64,000 nt of DNA from Diphasiastrum complanatum (GCA_029204225.1 CM055101.1:5149246-5213245), one strand, 5' to 3'. Shown: positions 53,907-64,000, counted from the stretch's first letter. The notes: generated by a model from the letters alone, not told the origin. Translations and numbers: made by a program.

Positions 53907-54768
53907 TGTTGAAAATTGTCACTTCTCACTTGACATTGGTTCATGTAAATATTGATCAAACATTAGAATATGTTGATGATATGATTTCACACGTGTGGAG
54001 CATGTTCCCATGTGTGAAAGGATGTACTTTTCATGTTTGTATATATCCAAATTGATTTTGTATCATTCTAGTTAGTGTGAACATGAAATGACTAGTTTTT
54101 AGTCAAGTTGACTAGTCACCTACAAATTAGCTTTTCCTTGCATGTGCATGAGTAAATGCTCCCACATGGCAAGTGGATGTTCACATGTGTGTATAGAGTA
54201 CTAGAAGATAAGAGTTGACCATTTTCCTTAGATCCTATTTTGTAGGGAATATTCCTATATTCTAGGAGACTAGCTTTTTGGATTTTAGTCATATTCTAGA
54301 AGGTCAACTATTGGATAAGGATCAAGGATGGATCAAATGGATAGATATGAGTGATATGGCACTCTTCACACGTGTGAAGGCCTGCTGGACTGTACCAGAC
54401 TCATGGATGTACTTGATCCATAAAAGGATCATCATTTTGCTAAGAAAATTGATGAGACTTTTGCACTCTACACTTTTGTGAGATTTCTAGTCATTTGTCT
54501 TGTGATTTTTATGCATGATTGCTATCTAGTATCATTGTACTTGTTGTTTCAGGTGCAGTCCGTACAGTGGACAGTACTCCACACGTGTGAAGCCGCTCTC
54601 ACTAAAAAATGATGTGTTGATCCATTGCTCTTGCTTAAATCCAAGTGTAGTGAATCTAGATCAAGATCTAATGTGTAGAACTTGATAGATTCATTGATTA
54701 AGCAACCAAAAACTCTCTATGATTGTAAAGTACAATCATTATTGTCCTAAAAATTGTAAAATTTATCA
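53907..54768 (+). repeat. C-type LTR 1
   Basis: 862 bp, TGTTGAAAATTG to AATTTATCA. It interrupts the A-type gag. It has about three private differences from the other C-type LTRs (for example gatatgg where others have gatgtgg). CACACGTGTG lies at 53988, 54367 and 54580. A potential stem (tgactagt 54089-54096, actagtca 54111-54118) is conserved in all four. Confidence 0.97.
54365..54378. promoter_or_regulatory. 14-bp palindrome TTCACACGTGTGAA
   Basis: A perfect palindrome with a CACGTG G-box core, the kind bound by plant bZIP, bHLH or BZR-type factors. In each C-type LTR the core CACACGTGTG occurs at offsets 81, 460 and 673, and again at offset 1025 in the leader (54932, 57438, 63751). Binding is inferred. 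Confidence 0.6.
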
Positions 54769-54780
54769 TGGTATCAGAGC
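54769..54780 (+). promoter_or_regulatory. Primer binding site, C-type copy 1
   Basis: TGGTATCAGAGC directly after LTR 1. Confidence 0.95.
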
Positions 54781-55363
54781 TAAGTAAGAGAGTGATCATT
54801 GAATCATAAATCTTGTAAAGATCATTGGCAAAATTTGTTTTTTGGCCAATACTAGTGAGGGCGAGTTCTTCTAGAGTGATAGCTTGTAATCATTTGGATC
54901 AAAACGACTTGGAGGCTGTGTATGTACTTTTCACACGTGTGAAACCGTACAGCAACTTTCAATTCAAGTTACTTTGTGTTTTTTGGTCCCAAAATCACAA
55001 TACTAGTTCATTTTTGGTGCTTTTTGAAGCATAGTATTGATCTAGATTCATTCTAACTAATGCCTATGACCAAATAGTGTTTTGGATCATTGAAGCATTT
55101 CTTTTTAGAGTCTAAGATCAGATCTAAGAGGCTGATTTGTTCAGATCCTTAGTTGAAGTGAAATCTCTAAGAAAAGTGTAAAGCAATTTTTTTTGTGAGA
55201 GTGAAAGCTAGAAATTTTTGGTAAGATCTTTGAGTATCATTCAAGCTTGTGTGTTAGTTTGATAGAGACAAGCCTATAGGCATTCTAGTAAGCTTTAGGC
55301 CACTTCATAGATCTTTTAAAATTCAAAAATCTTTGTGATTTTTAAAAGAGCATTCATTCTAAA

Positions 55364-56412
55364 ATGTCATCCATGGGTGGATATTTGATGGAACCAAGTG
55401 AGAGACTCACTTCCACAAATTATTCCATTTGGAAAGTGAGAATGGAATCACTCCTAGTGATCCATGATCTATATGACATAGTTCAAGGAGTAGAGGAAGA
55501 GCCTCAAACTCCCCAAGAACAAGCCAAATACAAGAAGAGAGCAAGATTAGCTCTACATTGCATAAAGTTAAATGTATGCAATGACCTCTTGAAAGAGGTG
55601 TCTTCTTGTACCTCATCCAAAGAGGCTTGGGATTCATTAAAGAGCATTTATGAATCCAACAATACTTCAAGAATCCTCATGCTAAGAAATCAAGTTTTCC
55701 AAAGCATGAAAGGAAGTGGAGAGAGTGGACAAGAGTATGTTCTTAGGATCAAATCTCTTAACAAGGAGTTAAGTGCAATAGGAGAGAAGATCCAAGATCA
55801 AGAACTAGTACAAATCATTTTGAATGGTCTAAGTGATGAGTTTACCAACTTAGTCCAATCATTTGCCATTCAAGACTCTCTTCCATCCATTGAAAAGTTG
55901 CACAATGTTCTTGTGGCCGAGGAGAGTAGGCTTCTACACCTCAAGACAAGAATGGATAGCATGTCACTTAATGGAGGAGAGGAGAAAGCTAACTTTACAT
56001 CTAAAGGCAAGAAAAAGCAAAATCCATTCAAGAAAAATCAAGGCAAGGAGGCCGAGATGAAGAATGGAGGATCTACCTCCAAAGGCAAAGTGAAGAACAA
56101 GGCAAAACTAAAGTGTTTCTTTTGTGGAAAGAAAGGACACTTTGCCTCAGAATGCTACTTGAAGAAGAATCAACAAGCCAAAGGAGATCAAGGGAACATT
56201 GCTCAAGAGGAAGAATATGAGGATGGATTCAACACATCCTTAATGGTTGCATCTACACCAACTTCAAGTCAAGACACATGGTGGATAGATAGTGGGGCTA
56301 GTTCCCACATGTCCTTTAACAAGCATTATTTTTCTACTCTTCTATCTTGTAATGACTCTAAGAAGTCAATATACACTGCTAGTGATCAAGCATGCAAGAT
56401 AGATGGCATAGG
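55364..56412 (+). CDS. C-type Copia gag, copy 1, cut in protease
   Basis: Starts MSSMGGYLMEPSERLTSTNY and is identical by eye to the first 349-350 residues of the complete copy at 57870. It includes the UBN2-type gag core, the CCHC knuckle (CFFCGKKGHFASEC, residues 251-264) and the protease start WWIDSGASSHM (Asp309). After DGIG the frame enters LTR 2 and stops 16 codons later (56459-56461), giving 365 residues. So it encodes a full Gag plus a truncated, surely inactive protease. The leader and gag here (54769-56412) and in the next copy are both 1644 bases long. Confidence 0.95.
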
Positions 56413-57274
56413 TGTTGAAAATTGTCACTTCTCACTTGACATTGGTTCATGTAAATATTGATCAAACATTAGAATATGTTGATGATATGATTTCACACGT
56501 GTGGAGCATGTTCCCATGTGTGAAAGGATGTACTTTTCATGTTTGTATATATCCAAATTGATTTTGTATCATTCTAGTTAGTGTGAACATGAAATGACTA
56601 GTTTTTAGTCAAGTTGACTAGTCACCTACAAATTAGCTTTTCCTTGCATGTGCATGAGTAAATGCTCCCACATGGCAAGTGGATGTTCACATGTGTGTAT
56701 AGAGTACTAGAAGATAAGAGTTGACCATTTTCCTTAGATCCTATTTTGTAGGGAATATTCCTATATTCTAGGAGACTAGCTTTTTGGATTTTAGTCATAT
56801 TCTAGAAGGTCAACTATTGGATAAGGATCAAGGATGGATCAAATGGATAGATATGAGTGATGTGGCACTCTTCACACGTGTGAAGGCCTGCTGGATTGTA
56901 CCAGACTCATGGATGTACTTGATCCATAAAAGGATCATCATTTTGCTAAGAAAATTGATGAGACTTTTGCACTCTACACTTTTGTGAGATTTCTAGTCAT
57001 TTGTCTTGTGATTTTTATGCATGATTGCTATCTAGTATCATTGTACTTGTTGTTTCAGGTGCAGGCCGTACAGTGGACAGTACTCCACACGTGTGAAGCC
57101 GCTCTCACTAAAAAATGATGTGTTGATCCATTGCTCTTGCTTAAATCCAAGTGTAGTGAATCTAGATCAAGATCTAATGTGTAGAACTTGATAGATTCAT
57201 TGATTAAGCAACCAATAACTCTCTATGATTGTAAAGTACAATCATTATTGTCCTAAAAACTGTAAAATTTATCA
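56413..57274 (+). repeat. C-type LTR 2 (5' LTR of complete element)
   Basis: 862 bp. Two private differences (ctggattg and caggccg where the others have ctggactg and cagtccg). Begins in the middle of copy 1's protease codons. Confidence 0.97.
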
Positions 57275-57286
57275 TGGTATCAGAGC
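57275..57286 (+). promoter_or_regulatory. Primer binding site, complete C-type element
   Basis: TGGTATCAGAGC directly after LTR 2. Confidence 0.95.
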
Positions 57287-57869
57287 TAAGTAAGAGAGTG
57301 ATCATTGAATCATAAATCTTGTAAAGATCATTGGCAAAATTTGTTTTTTGGCCAATACTAGTGAGGGCGAGTTCTTCTAGAGTGATAGCTTGTAATCATT
57401 TGGATCAAAACGACTTGGAGGCTGTGTATGTACTTTTCACACGTGTGAAACCGTACAGCAACTTTCAATTCAAGTTACTTTGTGTTTTTTGGTCCCAAAA
57501 TCACAATACTAGTTCATTTTTGGTGCTTTTTGAAGCATAGTATTGATCTAGATTCATTCTAACTAATGCCTATGACCAAATAGTGTTTTGGATCATTGAA
57601 GCATTTCTTTTTAGAGTCTAAGATCAGATCTAAGAGGCTGATTTGTTCAGATCCTTAGTTGAAGTGAAATCTCTAAGAAAAGTGTAAAGCAATTTTTTTT
57701 GTGAGAGTGAAAGCTAGAAATTTTTGGTAAGATCTTTGAGTATCATTCAAGCTTGTGTGTTAGTTTGATAGAGACAAGCCTATAGGCATTCTAGTAAGCT
57801 TTAGGCCACTTCATAGATCTTTTAAAATTCAAAAATCTTTGTGATTTTTAAAAGAGCATTCATTCTAAA

Positions 57870-60800
57870 ATGTCATCCATGGGTGGATATTTGATGGAAC
57901 CAAGTGAGAGACTCACTTCCACAAATTATTCCATTTGGAAAGTGAGAATGGAATCACTCCTAGTGATCCATGATCTATATGACATAGTTCAAGGAGTAGA
58001 GGAAGAGCCTCAAACTCCCCAAGAACAAGCCAAATACAAGAAGAGAGCAAGATTAGCTCTACATTGCATAAAGTTAAATGTATGCAATGACCTCTTGAAA
58101 GAGGTGTCTTCTTGTACCTCATCCAAAGAGGCTTGGGATTCATTAAAGAGCATTTATGAATCCAACAATACTTCAAGAATCCTCATGCTAAGAAATCAAG
58201 TTTTCCAAAGCATGAAAGGAAGTGGAGAGAGTGGACAAGAGTATGTTCTTAGGATCAAATCTCTTAACAAGGAGTTAAGTGCAATAGGAGAGAAGATCCA
58301 AGATCAAGAACTAGTACAAATCATTTTGAATGGTCTAAGTGATGAGTTTACCAACTTAGTCCAATCATTTGCCATTCAAGACTCTCTTCCATCCATTGAA
58401 AAGTTGCACAATGTTCTTGTGGCCGAGGAGAGTAGGCTTCTACACCTCAAGACAAGAATGGATAGCATGTCACTTAATGGAGGAGAGGAGAAAGCTAACT
58501 TTACATCTAAAGGCAAGAAAAAGCAAAATCCATTCAAGAAAAATCAAGGCAAGGAGGCCGAGATGAAGAATGGAGGATCTACCTCCAAAGGCAAAGTGAA
58601 GAACAAGGCAAAACTAAAGTGTTTCTTTTGTGGAAAGAAAGGACACTTTGCCTCAGAATGCTACTTGAAGAAGAATCAACAAGCCAAAGGAGATCAAGGG
58701 AACATTGCTCAAGAGGAAGAATATGAGGATGGATTCAACACATCCTTAATGGTTGCATCTACACCAACTTCAAGTCAAGACACATGGTGGATAGATAGTG
58801 GGGCTAGTTCCCACATGTCCTTTAACAAGCATTATTTTTCTACTCTTCTATCTTGTAATGACTCTAAGAAGTCAATATACACTGCTAGTGATCAAGCATG
58901 CAAGATAGATGGCATAGGATCTATACCTCTTTGTTTAGGCACATCTAAAAGGATAGATCTAGATAATGTTTTGTATGTTCCTACCATTTCAAGAAACTTG
59001 CTTAGTGTAGGACAATTAATGGACAATGGACTAGATGTACATTTCAAGAATGGAGTTTGTTCCATCTTGAAAAATGATAAGTGCATAGCTAGTGGCATTA
59101 AGCAAGGTAGACTTTTCAAGTTGGATGCTAATGTTGCAAGTGAAAGTGTGAACTTGGCTAGGGAGGAGCTAACTCAAGTGGAGCTTTGGCATAAGAGATT
59201 AGGCCATCCTAATCTTCAATCTATGGAGTCAATGGCAAGCAAGGAACTAGCTCTCGACCTACCAAGAGCTTTCAAGAAGTGTGGAAAAATGTGTGAGGCA
59301 TGTGGCCTTGCAAAGTCACACAAATCTTCTTACAAGAAATCTTCATCAAGATCTCTCTCTCCCTTGGATCTCATACATTCTGATGTACATAGTTTTTCAC
59401 ATGCAAGTAATGGAGGTGCCTTGATGTATGTAACTTTTATAGATGATTGTACTAGATTCACATGGATTGAGTTACTATCAAAGAAAAATCTTGTTTATGA
59501 AGCTTTCATTAAGTTCAAGTCTCTAGTAGAGAAACAACTTAGTACTTCTATCAAAGCACTAAGATGTGATAATGGAGGAGAGTACACCTCCAATAAAATG
59601 AAAGACTTTTGTGAGATCAATGGTATTAAGTTACAATACACTTGTTCCTACACCCCTCAACAAAATGGGGTGGCCGAGAGGAAAAATAGGAGTCTATGTG
59701 AGTGTGCAAAGTCCTTGAGGCTTGATGCATCACTTCCCATCTCATTTTGGGGAGAAGCCATAACATGTGCTAATTATTTGTGTAATAGACTTCCTAGTAG
59801 TGCTATAGATGGGATCTCACCTTATCAAGCCTTGTTTGATAAGAAACCCAATGTAAAATATTTTAAGATCTTTGGATGTACTTGTTATGTACACATTCCT
59901 TTGGAGACTAGAAGGAAAGAAGATGCTACCTCCTTCAAAGGAATCTTTGTTGGCTATGGAGAAAATAGCAAGGGATATAGGATATATGATCCTACATCCA
60001 AGAAAGTAAAGGTAAGCAAGGATGTACTTTTTGATGAGTCACAATTTGCTAAGAGCTTGTCAAATGGATCTAACCCATTGTGCATTGAAGATCTTGACAA
60101 ATCCGAGGAGGATCTTGACAAACCCGAGGAGGATCATGACAAACCCGAGGATGGAGATTTGGATCCAAGTCAAAAGGGGCCAAGAAGATCATCAAGGAGC
60201 AAGGCCGAGCCCTCAAGGCTTACCTATGTGGACAAGGGAAAGCAAAAGGAAGGCTCTACATCTTCTACCTCTTACTCTTTTTTAGCTACATTGATTGAAG
60301 AACCATCATCTTTTGAAGAAGCATGTAAATCTAAAGTTTGGAGAGATGCAATGCAAGTAGAGTATGATGCATTAGAAGAAAATCATACTTGGAATCTTGT
60401 AAATCTTCCAAGAGGAAAGAAACCACTTGCATGTAAGTGGATTTATAGAATTAAGTACAATCAAGATGGATCTATTAGTAAATACAAAGCTAGGCTTGTT
60501 GCTAAGGGATTTCTTCAAATAAAAGGATTGGATTATGAAGAAACATTTGCACCTGTAGCTAAGCTTGTAACTATTAGATTAATCATTTGCATTGCTACTT
60601 TGTTCAAATGGGATCTCTACCAAATGGATGTGACAAATGCCTTCTTGAATGGCTTCTTAGAAGAGGAAATCTACATGATGCAACCCGAGGGCTTCATCAA
60701 GATTGGTGAGGAGCAAAAGGTGTGCTACTTAAGGAAGAGCCTATATGGCTTGAAGCAAGCACCTAGAGCTTGGTACTCTAGGTTGCATGATTTTCTCTAT

Positions 60801-61850
60801 TCCCTTGGCTTTGTACTAAGTGCTTATGAACCTTCTTTATATTTCAAATGTAATGAAGGAAAGATCATCATTTTGGTTCTTTATGTTGATGACATCATTA
60901 TGACAGGAAATGATGATGATGGCATAGGCAAAGTAAAAGTTGACTTATCTAGTGAGTTCAAGATGGTAGATCTAGGCTTCCTAAAGTTTATACTTGGGAT
61001 AGAAGTGTCTAGAAGTAGCAATTGTACTTTCATAAGTCAATCTAAGTATGCTACTTCCATTCTTGAAAGATTTGGTATGAAAGATTGTAAGGGGATTGAC
61101 ACCCCTATGGAGCATGTTGTGAAAGCAACTAATGAAGGTGATGAAGCATCCTTTGAGGACATCACTCTCTTTAGGAAGCTTATAGGCTCTCTAATCTATT
61201 TAACCATCACTAGACCTGACTTAAGTTTTTGTGTAAGCAAGTTGAGTCAAAGTATGCAAGCTCCTTTAATTCATCATTGGAAAAGTGCCAAGAGAGTACT
61301 TAGATATGTTTCTAGTACTAGATTTTTTGGTATACTTTATGAAGGATCTAACTTGCACTTGAGAGCCTACTCGGATTCAGATTTTGCAGGTGACAAGATG
61401 GATAGGAAGTCCATTAGTGCATTTGCAACATTTCTTTGTGGAGGAGTGATATCTTGGCTTTCCAAAAAGCAAGATACAATCTCACTATCTTCTTGTGAAG
61501 CCGAGTACAAGGCATTGACTTCAACAACCAAAGAGCTCTTATGGCTAAGAAGACTCTTGATGGAACTACATGTGCTAGAGGCCGAGGAGATCCCTTACAT
61601 ATTTTGTGACAATCAAGCTTCTCAACAAATTGCTTCAAATCCTATCTTCCATGCTAGAACAAAGCATATTGAGATAGCTCACCACTTTGTGAGGGAGAAG
61701 GTACAATCCAAGGAAGTGCAACTACATCATGTACCATCATCCGAATGCATAGCTGATATCTTAACCAAACCATTGTCCAAAGATCCATTTTTTAAGTTAA
61801 GATATGCTCTTGGAATTGTAGATAGATGTACACTAGATTTGCCAAGTTAG
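57870..61850 (+). CDS. Copia gag-pol polyprotein, intact
   Basis: 1326 residues in one frame. Gag core (UBN2 type) spans about 15-200 and the CCHC knuckle is Cys251, Cys254, His259, Cys264. Protease is DSGA at Asp309. The GAG-pre-integrase domain has LWHKRLGHPN near 440, with the Cys pair of CEACG after it. Integrase core residues are Asp505, Asp567 and Glu603 (35 residues between the last two, the D,D35E rule), followed by the FKIFGC..YVHIP C-terminal part. An acidic linker has three near-repeats of DLDKPEED. RT starts near 830 (W..AM..EYDAL..N.TW), with MDVTNAFLNG, YGLKQAPRAWY and YVDD at 1005-1008. RNase H has YSDSDFAGD (Asp1169), WLSKKQ..ISLSSCEAEY, FCDNQAS and HIEIAHHFVREK. It ends ADILTKPLSKDPF. 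Nothing essential is missing. The single frame implies Gag is made in excess by other means, such as splicing or the gag-only copy next door. Confidence 0.98.
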   Translation: MSSMGGYLMEPSERLTSTNYSIWKVRMESLLVIHDLYDIVQGVEEEPQTPQEQAKYKKRARLALHCIKLNVCNDLLKEVSSCTSSKEAWDSLKSIYESNNTSRILMLRNQVFQSMKGSGESGQEYVLRIKSLNKELSAIGEKIQDQELVQIILNGLSDEFTNLVQSFAIQDSLPSIEKLHNVLVAEESRLLHLKTRMDSMSLNGGEEKANFTSKGKKKQNPFKKNQGKEAEMKNGGSTSKGKVKNKAKLKCFFCGKKGHFASECYLKKNQQAKGDQGNIAQEEEYEDGFNTSLMVASTPTSSQDTWWIDSGASSHMSFNKHYFSTLLSCNDSKKSIYTASDQACKIDGIGSIPLCLGTSKRIDLDNVLYVPTISRNLLSVGQLMDNGLDVHFKNGVCSILKNDKCIASGIKQGRLFKLDANVASESVNLAREELTQVELWHKRLGHPNLQSMESMASKELALDLPRAFKKCGKMCEACGLAKSHKSSYKKSSSRSLSPLDLIHSDVHSFSHASNGGALMYVTFIDDCTRFTWIELLSKKNLVYEAFIKFKSLVEKQLSTSIKALRCDNGGEYTSNKMKDFCEINGIKLQYTCSYTPQQNGVAERKNRSLCECAKSLRLDASLPISFWGEAITCANYLCNRLPSSAIDGISPYQALFDKKPNVKYFKIFGCTCYVHIPLETRRKEDATSFKGIFVGYGENSKGYRIYDPTSKKVKVSKDVLFDESQFAKSLSNGSNPLCIEDLDKSEEDLDKPEEDHDKPEDGDLDPSQKGPRRSSRSKAEPSRLTYVDKGKQKEGSTSSTSYSFLATLIEEPSSFEEACKSKVWRDAMQVEYDALEENHTWNLVNLPRGKKPLACKWIYRIKYNQDGSISKYKARLVAKGFLQIKGLDYEETFAPVAKLVTIRLIICIATLFKWDLYQMDVTNAFLNGFLEEEIYMMQPEGFIKIGEEQKVCYLRKSLYGLKQAPRAWYSRLHDFLYSLGFVLSAYEPSLYFKCNEGKIIILVLYVDDIIMTGNDDDGIGKVKVDLSSEFKMVDLGFLKFILGIEVSRSSNCTFISQSKYATSILERFGMKDCKGIDTPMEHVVKATNEGDEASFEDITLFRKLIGSLIYLTITRPDLSFCVSKLSQSMQAPLIHHWKSAKRVLRYVSSTRFFGILYEGSNLHLRAYSDSDFAGDKMDRKSISAFATFLCGGVISWLSKKQDTISLSSCEAEYKALTSTTKELLWLRRLLMELHVLEAEEIPYIFCDNQASQQIASNPIFHARTKHIEIAHHFVREKVQSKEVQLHHVPSSECIADILTKPLSKDPFFKLRYALGIVDRCTLDLPS

Positions 61851-61863
61851 AAGTGAGGAGGAG
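61851..61863 (+). promoter_or_regulatory. Polypurine tract
   Basis: aagtgaggaggag between the gag-pol stop and LTR 3; primes plus-strand synthesis in LTR elements. Confidence 0.9.
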
Positions 61864-62725
61864 TGTTGAAAATTGTCACTTCTCACTTGACATTGGTTAA
61901 TGTAAATATTGATCAAACATTAGAATATGTTGATGATATGATTTCACACGTGTGGAGCATGTTCCCATGTGTGAAAGGATGTACTTTTCATGTTTGTATA
62001 TATCCAAATTGATTTTGTATCATTCTAGTTAGTGTGAACATGAAATGACTAGTTTTTAGTCAAGTTGACTAGTCACCTACAAATTAGCTTTTCCTTGCAT
62101 GTGCATGAGTAAATGCTCCCACATGGCAAGTGGATGTTCACATGTGTGTATAGAGTACTAGAAGATAAGAGTTGACCATTTTCCTTAGATCCTATTTTGT
62201 AGGGAATATTCCTATATTCTAGGAGACTAGCTTTTTGGATTTTAGTCATATTCTAGAAGGTCAACTATTGGATAAGGATCAAGGATGGATCAAATGGATA
62301 GATATGAGTGATGTGGCACTCTTCACACGTGTGAAGGCCTGCTGGACTGTACCAGACTCATGGATGTACTTGATCCATAAAAGGATCATCATTTTGCTAA
62401 GAAAATTGATGAGACTTTTGCACTCTACACTTTTGTGAGATTTCTAGTCATTTGTCTTGTGATTTTTATGCATGATTGCTATCTAGTATCATTGTACTTG
62501 TTGTTTCAGGTGCAGTCCGTACAGTGGACAGTACTCCACACGTGTGAAGCCGCTCTCACTAAAAAATGATGTGTTGATCCATTGCTCTTGCTTAAATCCA
62601 AGTGTAGTGAATCTAGATCAAGATCTAATGTGTAGAACTTGATAGATTCATTGATTAAGCAACCAATAACTCTCTATGATTGTAAAGTACAATCATTATT
62701 GTCCTAAAAACTGTAAAATTTATCA
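61864..62725 (+). repeat. C-type LTR 3 (3' LTR of complete element)
   Basis: 862 bp; one private difference (ggttaatg instead of ggttcatg near the start). Ends TTTATCA and is followed without any spacer by LTR 4. Confidence 0.97.
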
Positions 62726-63587
62726 TGTTGAAAATTGTCACTTCTCACTTGACATTGGTTCATGTAAATATTGATCAAACATTAGAATATGTTGATGATA
62801 TGATTTCACACGTGTGGAGCATGTTCCCATGTGTGAAAGGATGTACTTTTCATGTTTGTATATATCCAAATTGATTTTGTATCATTCTAGTTAGTGTGAA
62901 CATGAAATGACTAGTTTTTAGTCAAGTTGACTAGTCACCTACAAATTAGCTTTTCCTTGCATGTGCATGAGTAAATGCTCCCACATGGCAAGTGGATGTT
63001 CACATGTGTGTATAGAGTACTAGAAGATAAGAGTTGACCATTTTCCTTAGATCCTATTTTGTAGGGAATATTCCTATATTCTAGGAGACTAGCTTTTTGG
63101 ATTTTAGTCATATTCTAGAAGGTCAACTATTGGATAAGGATCAAGGATGGATCAAATGGATAGATATGAGTGATGTGGCACTCTTCACACGTGTGAAGGC
63201 CTGCTGGACTGTACCAGACTCATGGATGTACTTGATCCATAAAAGGATCATCATTTTGCTAAGAAAATTGATGAGACTTTTGCACTCTACACTTTTGTGA
63301 GATTTCTAGTCATTTGTCTTGTGATTTTTATGCATGATTGCTATCTAGTATCATTGTACTTGTTGTTTCAGGTGCAGTCCGTACAGTGGACAGTACTCCA
63401 CACGTGTGAAGCCGCTCTCACTAAAAAATGATGTGTTGATCCATTGCTCTTGCTTAAATCCAAGTGTAGTGAATCTAGATCAAGATCTAATGTGTAGAAC
63501 TTGATAGATTCATTGATTAAGCAACCAATAACTCTCTATGATTGTAAAGTACAATCATTATTGTCCTAAAAACTGTAAAATTTATCA
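62726..63587 (+). repeat. C-type LTR 4, fused to LTR 3
   Basis: 862 bp, with no private difference that I noticed, so it looks like the family consensus. Its first base follows the last base of LTR 3. A primer site and leader follow, so it acts as the 5' LTR of a further copy. Confidence 0.97.
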
Positions 63588-64000
63588 TGGTATCAGAGCT
63601 AAGTAAGAGAGTGATCATTGAATCATAAATCTTGTAAAGATCATTGGCAAAATTTGTTTTTTGGCCAATACTAGTGAGGGCGAGTTCTTCTAGAGTGATA
63701 GCTTGTAATCATTTGGATCAAAACGACTTGGAGGCTGTGTATGTACTTTTCACACGTGTGAAACCGTACAGCAACTTTCAATTCAAGTTACTTTGTGTTT
63801 TTTGGTCCCAAAATCACAATACTAGTTCATTTTTGGTGCTTTTTGAAGCATAGTATTGATCTAGATTCATTCTAACTAATGCCTATGACCAAATAGTGTT
63901 TTGGATCATTGAAGCATTTCTTTTTAGAGTCTAAGATCAGATCTAAGAGGCTGATTTGTTCAGATCCTTAGTTGAAGTGAAATCTCTAAGAAAAGTGTAA
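63588..64000 (+). mobile_element. Start of another C-type copy (primer site and leader)
   Basis: TGGTATCAGAGC at 63588-63599 followed by the same leader as the other two copies (palindrome at 63751), up to the right edge of the window. Its gag start would lie about 180 bases beyond the edge. Confidence 0.95.

Larger units (their letters stand above)
56413..62725 (+). mobile_element. Complete, apparently intact C-type Copia element
   Basis: 6313 bp: LTR 56413-57274, primer site 57275, leader, one uninterrupted gag-pol frame 57870-61850, purine tract aagtgaggaggag (61851-61863) and LTR 61864-62725. The two LTRs differ at about three of 862 positions by eye (under 0.4%), so insertion is recent. 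All parts needed for transposition are present. The left flank is the protease region of copy 1 (atagg) and the right flank is another LTR, so no target duplication is seen. Confidence 0.96.

Overview
The window is nuclear DNA of a land plant. It holds a cytosolic HSP70, a plastid- or mitochondrion-type PPR-DYW gene with introns, an NDR1/HIN1-like gene, and many Copia LTR retrotransposons primed by initiator Met-tRNA. The PPR gene is built of near-identical PLS units and there is a degenerate DUF7869-type transposase gene. Both fit a fern or another seedless plant best, but this is inferred from style and was not tested by a search. Host genes occupy only a small part; most of the rest is nested, broken retroelement sequence.

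Layout. 1-1467: 3' part of an HSP70 gene. 2195-6250: decayed Copia body behind an A-type LTR, then a B-type LTR. 6678-9122: decayed DUF7869 transposase-like gene. 9151-10536: Copia (E) pol and LTR start. 10537-12837: copy 1 of a 2.2-2.3 kb duplication whose other copy lies at 32464-34691. 12838-17150: nested LTRs of types D, B and A. 17296-19765: Copia H pol, LTR and PBS. 19770-24040: Copia fragments in both orientations. 24811-25017: microsatellites. 26144-27022: intact NDR1/HIN1-like gene with a tandemly repeated 3' end. 27287-32333: a complete but mutated Copia element (F) bounded by ATTAA target duplications. 34692-40692: Gypsy-like LTR, D-type ORF and LTR, and two Copia fragments. 40979-45100: PPR gene in four exons with an organelle-targeting-like N terminus, an OSB-like PDF motif and six 303-bp PLS units. 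A stop codon separates it from a DYW domain that also carries a frameshift. 45055-46845: the DYW tail plus 3' flank is present three times in tandem. 49372-50955: an unidentified spliced minus-strand gene or pseudogene. 50956-53906: Copia J fragment and a type A element. 53907-64000: array of a very young Copia family (C).

Family C is the most striking part. There are four 862-bp LTRs in the same orientation, one complete gag-pol ORF of 1326 codons with all catalytic motifs, one copy broken inside the protease region by the next LTR, and two LTRs fused directly end to end. The LTRs differ at only a few positions, so the family looks recently mobile. Families A, C and D, whose LTRs otherwise look different, all carry the palindrome CACACGTGTG (a G-box core), three times per C LTR and once more in the C leader. 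This suggests a shared regulatory input.

Limits: everything was read by eye. Family names, splice sites and the edges of decayed elements are inferences unless a boundary is stated to be supported by LTR termini, PBS, PPT or target duplication.
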